The notes under the pieces are model-generated. The model ran no database searches and had not been told where the DNA came from. It worked only from the letters and a program-made list of their open reading frames with translations. DNA of 39,617 nucleotides from an uncultured Alphaproteobacteria bacterium (lineage in GTDB: Bacteria; Pseudomonadota; Alphaproteobacteria; CAAHEQ01; UBA3637). Location: NCBI GenBank assembly GCA_934216505.1, contig CAKQBW010000011.1:1-39617 (forward strand), in the 5' to 3' direction. How positions within the stretch are numbered: the stretch's first letter is position 1; each line of letters opens with the position of its first letter. A program made the position numbers and the translations under genes. Shown here in pieces: positions 24,492 to 31,613 of this stretch.

Positions 24492-25700
24492 TTATATGAT
24501 ATTTAAAAAGTCTTGGGCATTAAATGAATTTTCGTCTTTTCCTAACAGCTTTTCAAGAACAACATAACGGACGGCATCTATACCGTGGTTGAATGAATCT
24601 ATTGGCTCATTAAGCCATTTCCCATCTTTATTCTGCCTGTATGTATAATTCTTGAACTCCTTCTTTAAATTCACGCTGCGGTTTGTGATAAAAATTTTCA
24701 TAGTCTGCATCTTGTTTATACCGGCAATAATTGAACCAGCATATTTTCTTACAGGTTTTACATCAAGCCCAGCGTTATTTAATTCGTCTATAAGTCTCGG
24801 ATCTGCGCTTTCGGATATTATTTCAACATTCGACCTGTCGCGATTATTGGCATTCTTGATTTCCTTGATTATGTCAGATGACAGCATCTTTGTCTTATAG
24901 CAAATCTCATCTAACCATAGCTCATCGCCACAAATGTACACATCTATAATCGCCGTTGGGTCGTTGGTATATCCGAAATCCATTCCACGATAATGGTGTT
25001 TCCTTTTCTCGAATGGTATGTAATCATGCTTTAGTTCTTTTACATTTTCAAAAATCAAGCCTTCAACTATCGCTTGCAATCCTAAACCATAGATTCTCCA
25101 GAGTGAAGGATTCTTGTTTTTTAAACTCTCTATCTCTTGGATAACCTTATCCTCCAAGAATGGATTATCTTTATATGTTGAAATAAACCAATATGTTGAT
25201 GGCTCTTGGTTAATTTCGCAAATCCAGTGGTCATCTGTAAATGAGGGATTGTAGTCAATAATCGAAAAATCAGTGGTTCTCATTTGAAGCTGCTGCCATT
25301 GCAAGAAATCTAATTCATTTGCTTCATTGACGAAAAGAATCTTTCTCTTTGAACCTCTAATTTTTTGCTCGTTATCTGTTGAAAAAAATTCTATCGTTGA
25401 GCCATTTGGAAACGTGTAAACCAAATCCGACTTGTTCATCTGTTTGTCTTTCCAAATGTTCAACGATAGCATTATTTCTTTGAAATCTCTGTAGACAGAA
25501 CGTTTTAATGACGGAAGGCCAGCGCGAACAATTGATACGGTTGTTTTTGGATGCAATGAACAATAAATGCAGAGGTATTGTACAATGGAATAAGTTTTTG
25601 CTGAACGTGAAGAGCCTTGCAGAGAGACGGTTGTAAATCCCTGCTCTTTTGCAAATTTTACTCTCGCATAGTTCTTTGTTACATAAACATTATTACTCAT
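24492..25700 (-). CDS. terL: Terminase large subunit
   Basis: The product has 402 residues (short end of the family). The ATPase part has a variant Walker A motif GSSRSAKT (29-36), an adenine-binding Gln at position 28, and a Walker B strand ILFVNEANEL (121-130) whose Glu126 is the likely catalytic residue. The nuclease part starts with YRGMDFGYTNDPTAIID (D241 as first metal ligand), followed by ISESADPRLIDEL and a late NHGIDAVRY Asp. It translocates DNA into the head and cuts the concatemer. It overlaps the small subunit gene by 8 bp. Confidence 0.92.
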   Translation of the reverse strand: MSNNVYVTKNYARVKFAKEQGFTTVSLQGSSRSAKTYSIVQYLCIYCSLHPKTTVSIVRAGLPSLKRSVYRDFKEIMLSLNIWKDKQMNKSDLVYTFPNGSTIEFFSTDNEQKIRGSKRKILFVNEANELDFLQWQQLQMRTTDFSIIDYNPSFTDDHWICEINQEPSTYWFISTYKDNPFLEDKVIQEIESLKNKNPSLWRIYGLGLQAIVEGLIFENVKELKHDYIPFEKRKHHYRGMDFGYTNDPTAIIDVYICGDELWLDEICYKTKMLSSDIIKEIKNANNRDRSNVEIISESADPRLIDELNNAGLDVKPVRKYAGSIIAGINKMQTMKIFITNRSVNLKKEFKNYTYRQNKDGKWLNEPIDSFNHGIDAVRYVVLEKLLGKDENSFNAQDFLNII

Positions 25701-26193
25701 CGTTGCCAGTCTCTTGCTCTTGTTGCTCTTTTTCTTTTCGCTCCTTCTCCGATTTCACTTCTTCTTGAATCTTTTTGAAGTCATCAGGGTTTGAAACGAA
25801 ATTCAAAACAAACGCCTCTTTGTTAATATCTGAGCCATTTGTCGTTATATCAATCTGTTTCTTACTCTCGCCGAATTGTCTGTCTCTTAGCTTGTCAATA
25901 GTTTTGGTTACTCCGTTCTTTATATCCGATATGATTGCGATTGCTAAATTTCTCGGGTACATTGGCGCATCCTCCCATTTTGCCAATTTGCTTAACTGAG
26001 GCGCTGCCAATGATAAAACGGCCTTTTCCCATTCGTCTATTTCTATATTTGACAGGTTAAAAAATTTCCTCGCCTTCACCTTAGAGCCAAATATATTTTC
26101 AAGTTGTTTTGGAACTCTATTTGGTGGTCTCCCCTTCGGATTTCCGCTCTGTCCTTTTTTAAACTGATATTTCTCTATGTCTTTTGCTGCCAT
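25693..26193 (-). CDS. Terminase small subunit-type protein (DUF5681)
   Basis: The product has 166 residues. The N-terminus carries the DUF5681 signature FKKGQSGNPKGRPPN, known in phage DNA-packaging proteins. The middle is helical and the last 25 residues are strongly acidic and Lys/Gln-rich. The 8-bp overlap with the large terminase gene supports a small-subunit role in recognising phage DNA. Such proteins form rings that load the large subunit. Confidence 0.75.
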   Translation of the reverse strand: MAAKDIEKYQFKKGQSGNPKGRPPNRVPKQLENIFGSKVKARKFFNLSNIEIDEWEKAVLSLAAPQLSKLAKWEDAPMYPRNLAIAIISDIKNGVTKTIDKLRDRQFGESKKQIDITTNGSDINKEAFVLNFVSNPDDFKKIQEEVKSEKERKEKEQQEQETGNDE

Positions 26194-26265
26194 TTTTTTG
26201 TGCGTTCGTGCTGAAAACTTTAATTTTTCGTGCTGTTTGGTTTGTTTGCGAAAAGTGTCTTTGAC

Positions 26266-26364
26266 TTAGGCGTTTTGTTTGTTATATTGGTCGTAAAACC
26301 ATTTAATCATATCATCGCCAAAATCGCCAGGGCCAGGTTTTGTTCCTCCGCTATTCCTTTTCAT
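26266..26364 (-). CDS. Small protein of 32 residues
   Basis: An ATG at 26364, inside the 3' end of the previous gene, opens a frame reading MKRNSGGTKPGPGDFGDDMI and ending KWFYDQYNKQNA before TAA at 26266-26268. Its first residues resemble the MGRNSGGITS start of the gene at 27168. The tight overlap and non-random composition suggest a real small gene just before the terminase genes; function is unknown. Confidence 0.5.
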   Translation of the reverse strand: MKRNSGGTKPGPGDFGDDMIKWFYDQYNKQNA

Positions 26365-26542
26365 ACCTGTCTATATTTTTTTGACGATAAAACAATGAGG
26401 GATTATCAAGCACGCTGTCAAGTATACACATTCCCTGTTCTTTTGCCTTGATTTCCTCTTTAAGTTTATCAAGTTCCTCACATGTGAGTTGGCTTTCGGT
26501 CAAACCGTAATCATCCAACATTTGCTTTATTTTATCTTCCAT
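26351..26542 (-). CDS. Small helical protein
   Basis: The product has 63 residues, acidic and helical (MEDKIKQMLDDYGLTESQLT, CEELDKLKEEIKAKEQGM). Its end, LDSVLDNPSLFYRQKN, is a phrase that I have the impression is common in short proteins near phage terminases of Bacteroidota; the function is not known. It ends in TAG, within the start of the 32-aa gene, so the two are probably coupled. Confidence 0.6.
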   Translation of the reverse strand: MEDKIKQMLDDYGLTESQLTCEELDKLKEEIKAKEQGMCILDSVLDNPSLFYRQKNIDRYEKE

Positions 26543-26559
26543 GTTGCAAAGTTATATAA

Positions 26560-27168
26560 TTAGTTATTCTTTTTACTATAATCCCAACCGTATTTCTTGG
26601 CAAGTATTTTCATAACCTTGTGGAAATGTGTTACATCTGCTCTTGCAATGTTACTTTCATTCCACTTTGTTTGATTAAGATAATTGTATCCTTGTTTATA
26701 CACTATTCTATCCGCATCAGCAAATGCCTTTTTCGCTTCATCTGCCGAAACACCCCAACCTCCCTTTGGGCGTTTTATCGAAAATGTATATGTTGGGGTT
26801 ACTGCTCGCATTTCTTTTGCATTTACCATAATGGCGGACCTTATATCATCACTTGAAAACGAGTTGCCAATACGTCTAATACCTCTTTCACCAAGTGAGC
26901 GAGGGTGATTGTGGGTTAATATACTATTTATTGGTATCTTTTTAGAGTCAAATTTCACCTGTGCGCCCTTGCCACCTATTGAAGAAACAATATCGCCCTT
27001 GGAGTTGAAGACGTGCAATGTTTCGTCTTTGTTGCGCCTGTATTTCTGTTCCATGCCGACAATGTTCTTTACCATCTTTGCAGTATATCCCTTTTCGGTT
27101 GCTCCCTTGGAGCTGCCAGAACTCCCACCCTTACCGATTGATGTTATGCCTCCACTGTTTCTCCCCAT
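26560..27168 (-). CDS. JAMM/RadC-like metal-binding protein (putative)
   Basis: The product has 202 residues. A Gly/Ser-rich N-terminus (NSGGITSIGKGGSSGSSKG) precedes a domain with LTHNHPRS (H86, H88) and later GNSFSSDD (S105, D108). The order HxHP...SxxD is that of JAMM metallopeptidase-like domains such as RadC, although the gap between the motifs is longer than usual. A Glu near 49 could be the acidic partner. It sits between the ParB-like gene and the terminase genes. Activity is uncertain. Confidence 0.5.
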   Translation of the reverse strand: MGRNSGGITSIGKGGSSGSSKGATEKGYTAKMVKNIVGMEQKYRRNKDETLHVFNSKGDIVSSIGGKGAQVKFDSKKIPINSILTHNHPRSLGERGIRRIGNSFSSDDIRSAIMVNAKEMRAVTPTYTFSIKRPKGGWGVSADEAKKAFADADRIVYKQGYNYLNQTKWNESNIARADVTHFHKVMKILAKKYGWDYSKKNN

Positions 27169-27171
27169 AGC

Positions 27172-28263
27172 TTACTTCTTTTTGGCGTTGATAAAATCAG
27201 CAATATATAGCAATCCATGCTTTCGGCAAAAGTCTTGCACTTCCCTACCTCCACCATAGATAATCAGATTTGGGCGTTCTAGCCCGCTTATCTCCTGTGC
27301 TACCTGTAAATCAGATTTCAAGCTCTCCATCCAGCCATCAAGTCCACGTGTAAAGAAAGCATTGTAGCCTTTTGGAATACCCATTTTGTTGTATTCTATA
27401 AATTTATGCGACACATTCAAATCTGCATAGACCTTTATACCGCATTCCTGTAAATATCTCGCCAGCCATCTTTTCTTATAAATTAGTTGTATTCCCCACG
27501 CGATAGGTGTTTGGTCGTGACAACTGCAATTTGGCTCTACGACAGCCTTACATCCGCTTGTAAGCAATTTTATTGGGTCTTTGAATAATGCTTCAAATCT
27601 ATAATCGTCAACATAGAAGTGATATGTGACAACGTCCTTTCTCAGTCTGCTGTTTGCACCCCAAGGTGATAATGGCAATTCCAATTTTCCTGCTTGCATT
27701 TCCTTTAGCAAGTTTGGTATTTCAAAATCATTATCACTTTCGTAGAGTACGTCTTTAAACATAGAGCGATAGAAGTTTTCTTTTTCTTCTTCGCTATTGT
27801 TTTCAACATTGCTGCCTTCTGTCTCATTCTCTTGGCTTGAAATATCCTCCGCCTCCTTTAATTGGCTGACTTTCTCCTTTGGAAATTCAATCCCAATGAA
27901 ATCGAAATCTACATCCTTGAAGGCATCATCTATCTTCAAGGCATCAAAATCCCACTCTCCATTCTCCTTATTGTCTCGCAATATTAATTCGTTTTCTTCA
28001 TCCTTGCTTAAATCACGATATAAAATAGTGGGAAGTTCATTGATTTTCAGTTTTCGCGCAGCCTTCAATCGCTGATTGCCACACAAAACAATCAATCGTC
28101 CATCCCTCTCAGTAAGAGCCAATGGCCTATGTTCCCAAAAGCCATTTATGGTAATGGAATCAACCAACCTCTCCATCTCTTCCTTCTTAATTTTTCGCGG
28201 ATTATTAGGAAGTGGATGTAAGTCAGCTACCTTTCTATATGTGATTTCTTTTTCTGCTTTCAT
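27172..28263 (-). CDS. ParB/Srx N-terminal domain fused to DUF4417
   Basis: The product has 363 residues. Residues 10-110 form a ParB/Srx-type domain: LHPLPNNPRKIKKEEMERLV, then the box CGNQRLKAAR (61-70), and LSKDEENELILRDNKENGEW. ParB folds use CTP or ATP and often bind DNA. After a long acidic linker (120-165) comes a DUF4417 domain (about 190-360: DYRFEALFKDPIKLLTSGCK, AVVEPNCSCHDQ, NLIIYGGGREVQDFCRKHGL). The fusion is found in phage packaging regions; a role in DNA marking or packaging control is inferred. It is 3 bp from the JAMM-like gene. Confidence 0.75.
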   Translation of the reverse strand: MKAEKEITYRKVADLHPLPNNPRKIKKEEMERLVDSITINGFWEHRPLALTERDGRLIVLCGNQRLKAARKLKINELPTILYRDLSKDEENELILRDNKENGEWDFDALKIDDAFKDVDFDFIGIEFPKEKVSQLKEAEDISSQENETEGSNVENNSEEEKENFYRSMFKDVLYESDNDFEIPNLLKEMQAGKLELPLSPWGANSRLRKDVVTYHFYVDDYRFEALFKDPIKLLTSGCKAVVEPNCSCHDQTPIAWGIQLIYKKRWLARYLQECGIKVYADLNVSHKFIEYNKMGIPKGYNAFFTRGLDGWMESLKSDLQVAQEISGLERPNLIIYGGGREVQDFCRKHGLLYIADFINAKKK

Positions 28264-28274
28264 TTACATGGATG

Positions 28275-28433
28275 TTAAAATGGAAGTTCACCGCCCATCT
28301 TTTTGTTTTGCTTTTCGATAAAGTCTTTTGTCTTTTGATTCGCCCTCTTCATACGTTTGCCCCTTTCATTGGCAGGCGTATTACCCTTTATCTTCGTTTT
28401 ATCCTTTTTCTTTTCGCACCACTTGCCATAAGC
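28275..28433 (-). pseudogene. In-frame open extension after the amber stop of the PLD-like gene
   Basis: Directly after the TAG of the PLD-like gene the same frame stays open for 52 more codons to TAA at 28275-28277, reading AYGKWCEKKKDKTKIKGNTP, ANERGKRMKRANQKTK and DFIEKQNKKMGGELPF. Composition is coding-like and there is no good start codon. It looks like the natural C-terminus of the PLD-like protein, cut off by a nonsense mutation or reached by stop readthrough. Confidence 0.6.
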
Positions 28434-29156
28434 CTATTTGTTTACAACATTCCACAATTTATTTCCTCTGATTGGTTTTCTTATCGTTGAGTATTCATCA
28501 ATAATCTTGCCGTAAAAGTCATCGTAGAAATTATAAAGCTGTTCATTTTCCTCAATTGTAATTTGTTCCACATTTGCTGATGAACGCAGATTTGCACTTC
28601 CATGAATTACGATTTTTCTTCCGTCTTCTGTCAGAATCTGACAAGTCTTTGTGTGAACGCCAGCAACAGCAAGCTGGAATTTATTATCAATATCAAGATT
28701 GCTATAAATGTAAGGAATCAAAACACGTATTTCATTTGAGTAGAAATATGCACTAACAATCAAAGATAAGTCTTCACACCATCCATATTCAAGAAGATTT
28801 TTAAAACTGTCAATATTATTTTGACTTAATGACAAGGTAGAAACAACCATTTTCTTGGCTATTATATCCTTGTTTGTCAGAAATGCTTCAATAAAATCTC
28901 CAAAAATGAAATTACCACTAATAAAAGCATCATAGCGAAATCCCTTGCTAATATCAATTTCCTTTGCCAGCTTTTCAGCGTTGCTATAGAGTATTTGGCT
29001 TTCTTTTATCGGTTTAAGCGTTGGTCTGACATATCGCGTTTCGATTTGGTCGCCTCCGTCAAAATCCACTTCAAATAAGCTGGAATCTATGTCGCCAATA
29101 TCAAAACCAACATCGCCGAAATTTAAATCGCCTTTTATGTCAAAATCCTCGTTCAT
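28434..29156 (-). CDS. Phospholipase D-like (single HKD motif) protein, possibly truncated by TAG
   Basis: The product has 240 residues. An acidic N-terminus (1-45) is followed by an alpha/beta part (FRYDAFISGNFIFGDFIEAF) and the motif VHTKTCQILTEDGRK...GSANLRSS (H168, K170, GSANL 186-190), which is the HxK(x)n-GSxN signature of PLD-type nucleases and phosphotransferases. A single motif suggests a homodimer. Its ATG overlaps the DUF1064 gene stop (ATGA). It ends in TAG, and the frame continues open for 52 codons. A role in DNA processing for packaging is inferred from context. Confidence 0.7.
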   Translation of the reverse strand: MNEDFDIKGDLNFGDVGFDIGDIDSSLFEVDFDGGDQIETRYVRPTLKPIKESQILYSNAEKLAKEIDISKGFRYDAFISGNFIFGDFIEAFLTNKDIIAKKMVVSTLSLSQNNIDSFKNLLEYGWCEDLSLIVSAYFYSNEIRVLIPYIYSNLDIDNKFQLAVAGVHTKTCQILTEDGRKIVIHGSANLRSSANVEQITIEENEQLYNFYDDFYGKIIDEYSTIRKPIRGNKLWNVVNK

Positions 29157-29503
29157 ACCTCATTTATTTTAATTTTCATGATATATAGCATAAGTTTTCG
29201 TTTGATGATGTATTCGTGATTTTTTCGCGTAATCTCACTCTTCACATCTTCAACAATTAACTTACCGTTTTTCCGATAACAAAAATCTGCCCTATAAGAA
29301 CATTCACGCTCAACAACCCTTCCATACACATCTCTTTGCGAGGGAATAAGAGTAAATTTCTTTTGTCTTGTCAATTCACTTATTATACCTTTCTTTTGAG
29401 CCGCAGAGAGATAAAGAAAGCGTCTGTACTCCTTCATCGAATCAAAAGTACCATACGCATTCTTTATCTTCTTATTCCTGTATTTGTTGGTCGTCAACGC
29501 CAT
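29153..29503 (-). CDS. DUF1064 family protein (predicted PD-(D/E)XK-type nuclease)
   Basis: The product has 116 residues. It begins YRNKKIKNAYGTFDSMKEYR and includes KFTLIPSQRD, ECSYRADFCYRKNGKLIVED and VKSEIT, matching the DUF1064 phage family. The pattern D...(I/V)(E/V)ExK with RADFCY and VEDVKS is that of a PD-(D/E)XK endonuclease core. It is the first gene of the main late operon, about 20 bp after a strong promoter, and is coupled to the PLD-like gene. Substrate is unknown. Confidence 0.75.
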   Translation of the reverse strand: MALTTNKYRNKKIKNAYGTFDSMKEYRRFLYLSAAQKKGIISELTRQKKFTLIPSQRDVYGRVVERECSYRADFCYRKNGKLIVEDVKSEITRKNHEYIIKRKLMLYIMKIKINEV

Positions 29504-29526
29504 TTGCTAAATATCTAATTAATACG

Positions 29527-29557
29527 CAAATATAATAATTAGATACAACATATCAAA
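29527..29557 (-). promoter_or_regulatory. Bacteroidota-type promoter for the main late operon
   Basis: On the minus strand, TTTG (complement of 29554-29557) and TATATTTG (complement of 29527-29534) are separated by exactly 19 bp. The predicted start is about 29522, 20 bases before the DUF1064 ATG. It would drive packaging, portal and tail genes down to 11603. Confidence 0.75.
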
Positions 29558-29558
29558 G

Positions 29559-29654
29559 TTATTGGCAGTCTTTTTGTAGACCAGTTTCAATGAACATTTC
29601 GATATTTCCCAGTCGCTCCCTCTCCTTCTTAACCTCGTCAATATTCTTTTCCAA
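29559..29654 (-). pseudogene. Remnant coding frame after the GNAT gene
   Basis: A frame in phase with the GNAT gene but after its stop reads LEKNIDEVKKERERLGNIEM then FIETGLQKDCQ before TAA at 29559-29561. It has only a TTG as possible start. It looks like the C-terminal end of a resident helical gene whose front was replaced by the GNAT gene. Confidence 0.45.
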
Positions 29655-29657
29655 GAT

Positions 29658-30011
29658 TTACAAATGCTTGATAAGCGTGCTACACTGATGGCCAACCGCC
29701 ACTTCCTCATAGCCCAATCTCTGATACCATTGAAGCACCCACTGAGGAGAGTCGCGGCCGTCAAACGAGATGGCAATGCTTTCAACGCCGAAGTTTATCA
29801 GTTCCCTCTCAGCCGCTTCCAGCAAAACTTTGCCAACCTCGCGGCCGCGATAGTCTTCGTCCACCCATAGGGAGTAAATCAGGGCGTCGGCTTGGCCATC
29901 GACAGGTCGGTCTTTTGTGTAAACGGGGATGAAGGCTTGAACGCTACCATGATGTTGCTCATCGGTGATGAGAATGTGGATGGAATCGGCCCAATGTTGA
30001 TATTGAATCAT
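29658..30011 (-). CDS. GNAT-family N-acetyltransferase
   Basis: The product has 117 residues, short but complete for the core fold. It shows ADALIYSLWVDEDYRGREVG followed by KVLLEAAERE: the beta-4 strand and the acetyl-CoA pyrophosphate loop with (R/Q)xxGx(G/A)-type residues (RGREVG). A C-terminal WVLQWYQRLGYEEVAVGHQC is the usual last helix and strand of GNAT enzymes (YxxxGF-like YQRLGYE). Base composition is clearly more GC-rich than the neighbours, with codons such as GCC, GGC and GCG frequent, so it looks recently acquired. It is flanked by remnant frames. The acceptor cannot be inferred. Confidence 0.85.
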   Translation of the reverse strand: MIQYQHWADSIHILITDEQHHGSVQAFIPVYTKDRPVDGQADALIYSLWVDEDYRGREVGKVLLEAAERELINFGVESIAISFDGRDSPQWVLQWYQRLGYEEVAVGHQCSTLIKHL

Positions 30012-30159
30012 TTGTTGGTTTTAGTGTAGAAAAAAACGTGCAGTGGTTTATGTGGTTTTCCTTCCAAGACTCACGTCTGCACCAGTGTCCGTTAATTACG
30101 TTGTACGGCGGCATCGGTAAATTCGTAAACGACACCTTGAATGATTCGTCTATCTTTAA

Positions 30160-30405
30160 TCAAAGCGCCTCAAATTCCTGTTGCTTTTGGTCGCGGTGTG
30201 CCTTGATGTATTGTTTGATTCGCTGGATGATGTCGTTTTTTTCTTCGGCCGTTATGCAAGCTTCTAAATCGACGTAACCCACTCCTTTCTCACATCGAAA
30301 ATAATAGAAATCATCTTTGGCCGATTCCAAATACAACAGAGTGTCATTAAACCTTGTCAACTCTTTACAGACCTTATTGGCTTTATCTAAATATTCCTGT
30401 TTCAT
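30160..30405 (-). CDS. Unknown small protein, paralogue of the gene at 32207-32452
   Basis: The product has 81 residues, helical, ending CITAEEKNDIIQRIKQYIKA and HRDQKQQEFEAL. The 81-aa product of 32207-32452 has the same layout and ends CLSEAQRSEIEDLVKKCIIK then LEDYRKEFEKL, so the two are diverged copies. Function unknown. After its stop, the 148 bp up to the GNAT gene contain no intact gene, but a short frame RRIIQGVVYEFTDAAVQRN (30092-30157) looks like decayed coding sequence. Confidence 0.6.
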   Translation of the reverse strand: MKQEYLDKANKVCKELTRFNDTLLYLESAKDDFYYFRCEKGVGYVDLEACITAEEKNDIIQRIKQYIKAHRDQKQQEFEAL

Positions 30406-30423
30406 TGTTCCATTATTAATGGT

Positions 30424-30834
30424 TTAACACTTAATCTGCATCCCAACGCATCTATGAACGCCGTGTATGCAGTTCAAAACCATTCCGACCTTCATATCTA
30501 CGAAACATCCAGAGAAAACAATAGGGTAGAATCCGTCTCCGTCCACTGATTTTCGGATGCCGATTAACTTGTCGTCAAATAATCGAGACATCAAAGGACC
30601 ACCATACACATAGTCCCAGCCGTGCGCCTTCAATATGGCCTCACTCAACGGAAACGGCGACATATCTTCACATGAAGAAATAGCCATCTGTCCGCCTCCA
30701 TCTTCATACACTTCTTTGTGACGAATCGTACCGCTGATATTGTCAATACCTTCAACGATAGAGTATTTATAACCTTCGTACTTGTTTTCTTTGGTGATAA
30801 TATCACCAATTCTTAATTCTCTAATGTTTATCAT
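30424..30834 (-). CDS. Unknown accessory protein
   Basis: The product has 136 residues from the ATG at 30834 (MINIRELRIGDIITKENKYE), preceded by GAGGAG and the stop of the previous frame one base upstream. The longer open frame would overlap the upstream gene by over 100 bp and is rejected. It resembles small beta-rich proteins that are frequent in Bacteroidota phages (INIRELRIGD..., then LKAHGWDYVYGGPLMSRLF), whose function is not known. Confidence 0.65.
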   Translation of the reverse strand: MINIRELRIGDIITKENKYEGYKYSIVEGIDNISGTIRHKEVYEDGGGQMAISSCEDMSPFPLSEAILKAHGWDYVYGGPLMSRLFDDKLIGIRKSVDGDGFYPIVFSGCFVDMKVGMVLNCIHGVHRCVGMQIKC

Positions 30835-30835
30835 C

Positions 30836-31060
30836 TTATTCCTCCTCATCTTTGACTTCTTTACCGACAAGATGTTCATTACCATCAAACGGTATGCAAT
30901 ATTCGTAATATCCTCCAAGCGTTCTGTAGCGAAAGCTGCCAAATTGCTCATAATACGAAAAAAAATCTATCTTCCAACTTTGCTTCCTGTTGCGAACAAG
31001 CACTTTATCGTAAGTCTTAAAGTGTGGAGTTTTTTTTCGACCCTCGTTATTCTTCCGCAT
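30836..31060 (-). CDS. C-terminal half of the gene split at the A8 run
   Basis: The frame of 74 codons (from an ATG at 31060) reads HFKTYDKVLVRNRKQSWKID, then FRYRTLGGYYEYCIPFDGNE. This is the part of a phage accessory protein that normally follows an N-terminal part in one chain. It lies in the -1 frame relative to the gene at 30967-31602 and joins it smoothly through the A8 tract. It may be made as a fusion by slippage, translated separately from its ATG, or be a pseudogene part. Function is unknown. Confidence 0.6.
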   Translation of the reverse strand: MRKNNEGRKKTPHFKTYDKVLVRNRKQSWKIDFFSYYEQFGSFRYRTLGGYYEYCIPFDGNEHLVGKEVKDEEE

Positions 31061-31602
31061 TTAACGGCAAAGGTGTACGATTTATCCAACGATTCAAAGA
31101 AAAATTCACGCTGTTCTTCATCGGCTTTCTCATAATCTTTCGTTTTAACAGTCAAATGTTTTAGTCTTAGTTCGTTTCCGCCAAATTCGCTTGGCTTGTC
31201 GAAGTAGTCAATTATGCTCATCTTAGTAAAATTACTATTTGCCCAGCAATCAAAGACAAACATACTGCCGTCTTTTTGGCTGATAACGACATCACCATGT
31301 TTAAAGAACTTATTCCAGTCACGCATTTCAGCAGAAGGAAATACATTACATTCGCCGCTCTGCACTTCTTTCATTCTTCCGCTTGCGTCAAGCGCGACAT
31401 CGACTGTATTCGTGCTCTCGAGGATAATTCCACCTTCGCGCGTGATTCCTTTGAAGAACGCATTGCCCAACATAGTTGTGTATAGAATTATTTCATTTTC
31501 CTTGTAGTCGCGAAGAATCTCAGCGACATTAACAGTTTCTTTTTCTGTTTCCTTCAATTTAGGCAGTGTGCAGCACTGCTCTGTGTCTTTATTAGTTGCC
31601 AT
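30967..31602 (-). CDS. N-terminal half of the gene split at the A8 run
   Basis: The product has 211 residues in the zero frame. It begins with a charged stretch and VNVAEILRDYKENEIILYTT, then FKGITREGGIILESTNTVDV, SGECNVFPSAEMRDWNKFF and FKHGDVVISQKDGSMFVFDC. The style is that of accessory proteins frequent in Bacteroidota phages, with no known activity. After EKK (residue 191) the zero frame continues for 20 unlikely residues, whereas a -1 slip on A8 yields a coherent 255-residue protein with the frame ending at 30836. Confidence 0.65.
   Translation of the reverse strand: MATNKDTEQCCTLPKLKETEKETVNVAEILRDYKENEIILYTTMLGNAFFKGITREGGIILESTNTVDVALDASGRMKEVQSGECNVFPSAEMRDWNKFFKHGDVVISQKDGSMFVFDCWANSNFTKMSIIDYFDKPSEFGGNELRLKHLTVKTKDYEKADEEQREFFFESLDKSYTFAVKCGRITRVEKKLHTLRLTIKCLFATGSKVGR
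31030..31037 (-). promoter_or_regulatory. A8 run at the frame break of the split accessory gene
   Basis: On the coding strand GAA AAA AAA C gives the slippery heptamer A-AAA-AAA at the point where the two halves meet. It is either a programmed slip site, a real one-base deletion, or a sequencing error at a homopolymer. Confidence 0.6.
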
Positions 31603-31613
31603 AGTTGTTTTAT

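Noticed and set aside
26547..26554. TAACTTTG box before the 63-aa gene as a promoter
   Set aside because: It is only 4 bases before the ATG, would need a leaderless transcript, and has no TTTG box at the right distance. The gene is in a continuous operon.
28434..28436. Genome-wide reassignment of TAG to an amino acid
   Set aside because: TAG acts as a normal stop in the neck gene ending at 3884, where it lies inside the start of the next gene, and in the 63-aa gene ending at 26351. Most genes end in TAA or TGA. The open frame at 28275-28433 is therefore treated as a local case.
29519..29785. 88-codon frame overlapping the GNAT gene on the same strand
   Set aside because: It is out of frame with the clear GNAT sequence and its start lies inside that gene; its composition is Arg/Leu/Ser-rich shadow-like.
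30835..30951. N-terminal extension of the 136-aa gene
   Set aside because: It overlaps the C-terminal half of the split gene; the ATG at 30834 follows GAGGAG and the upstream stop.
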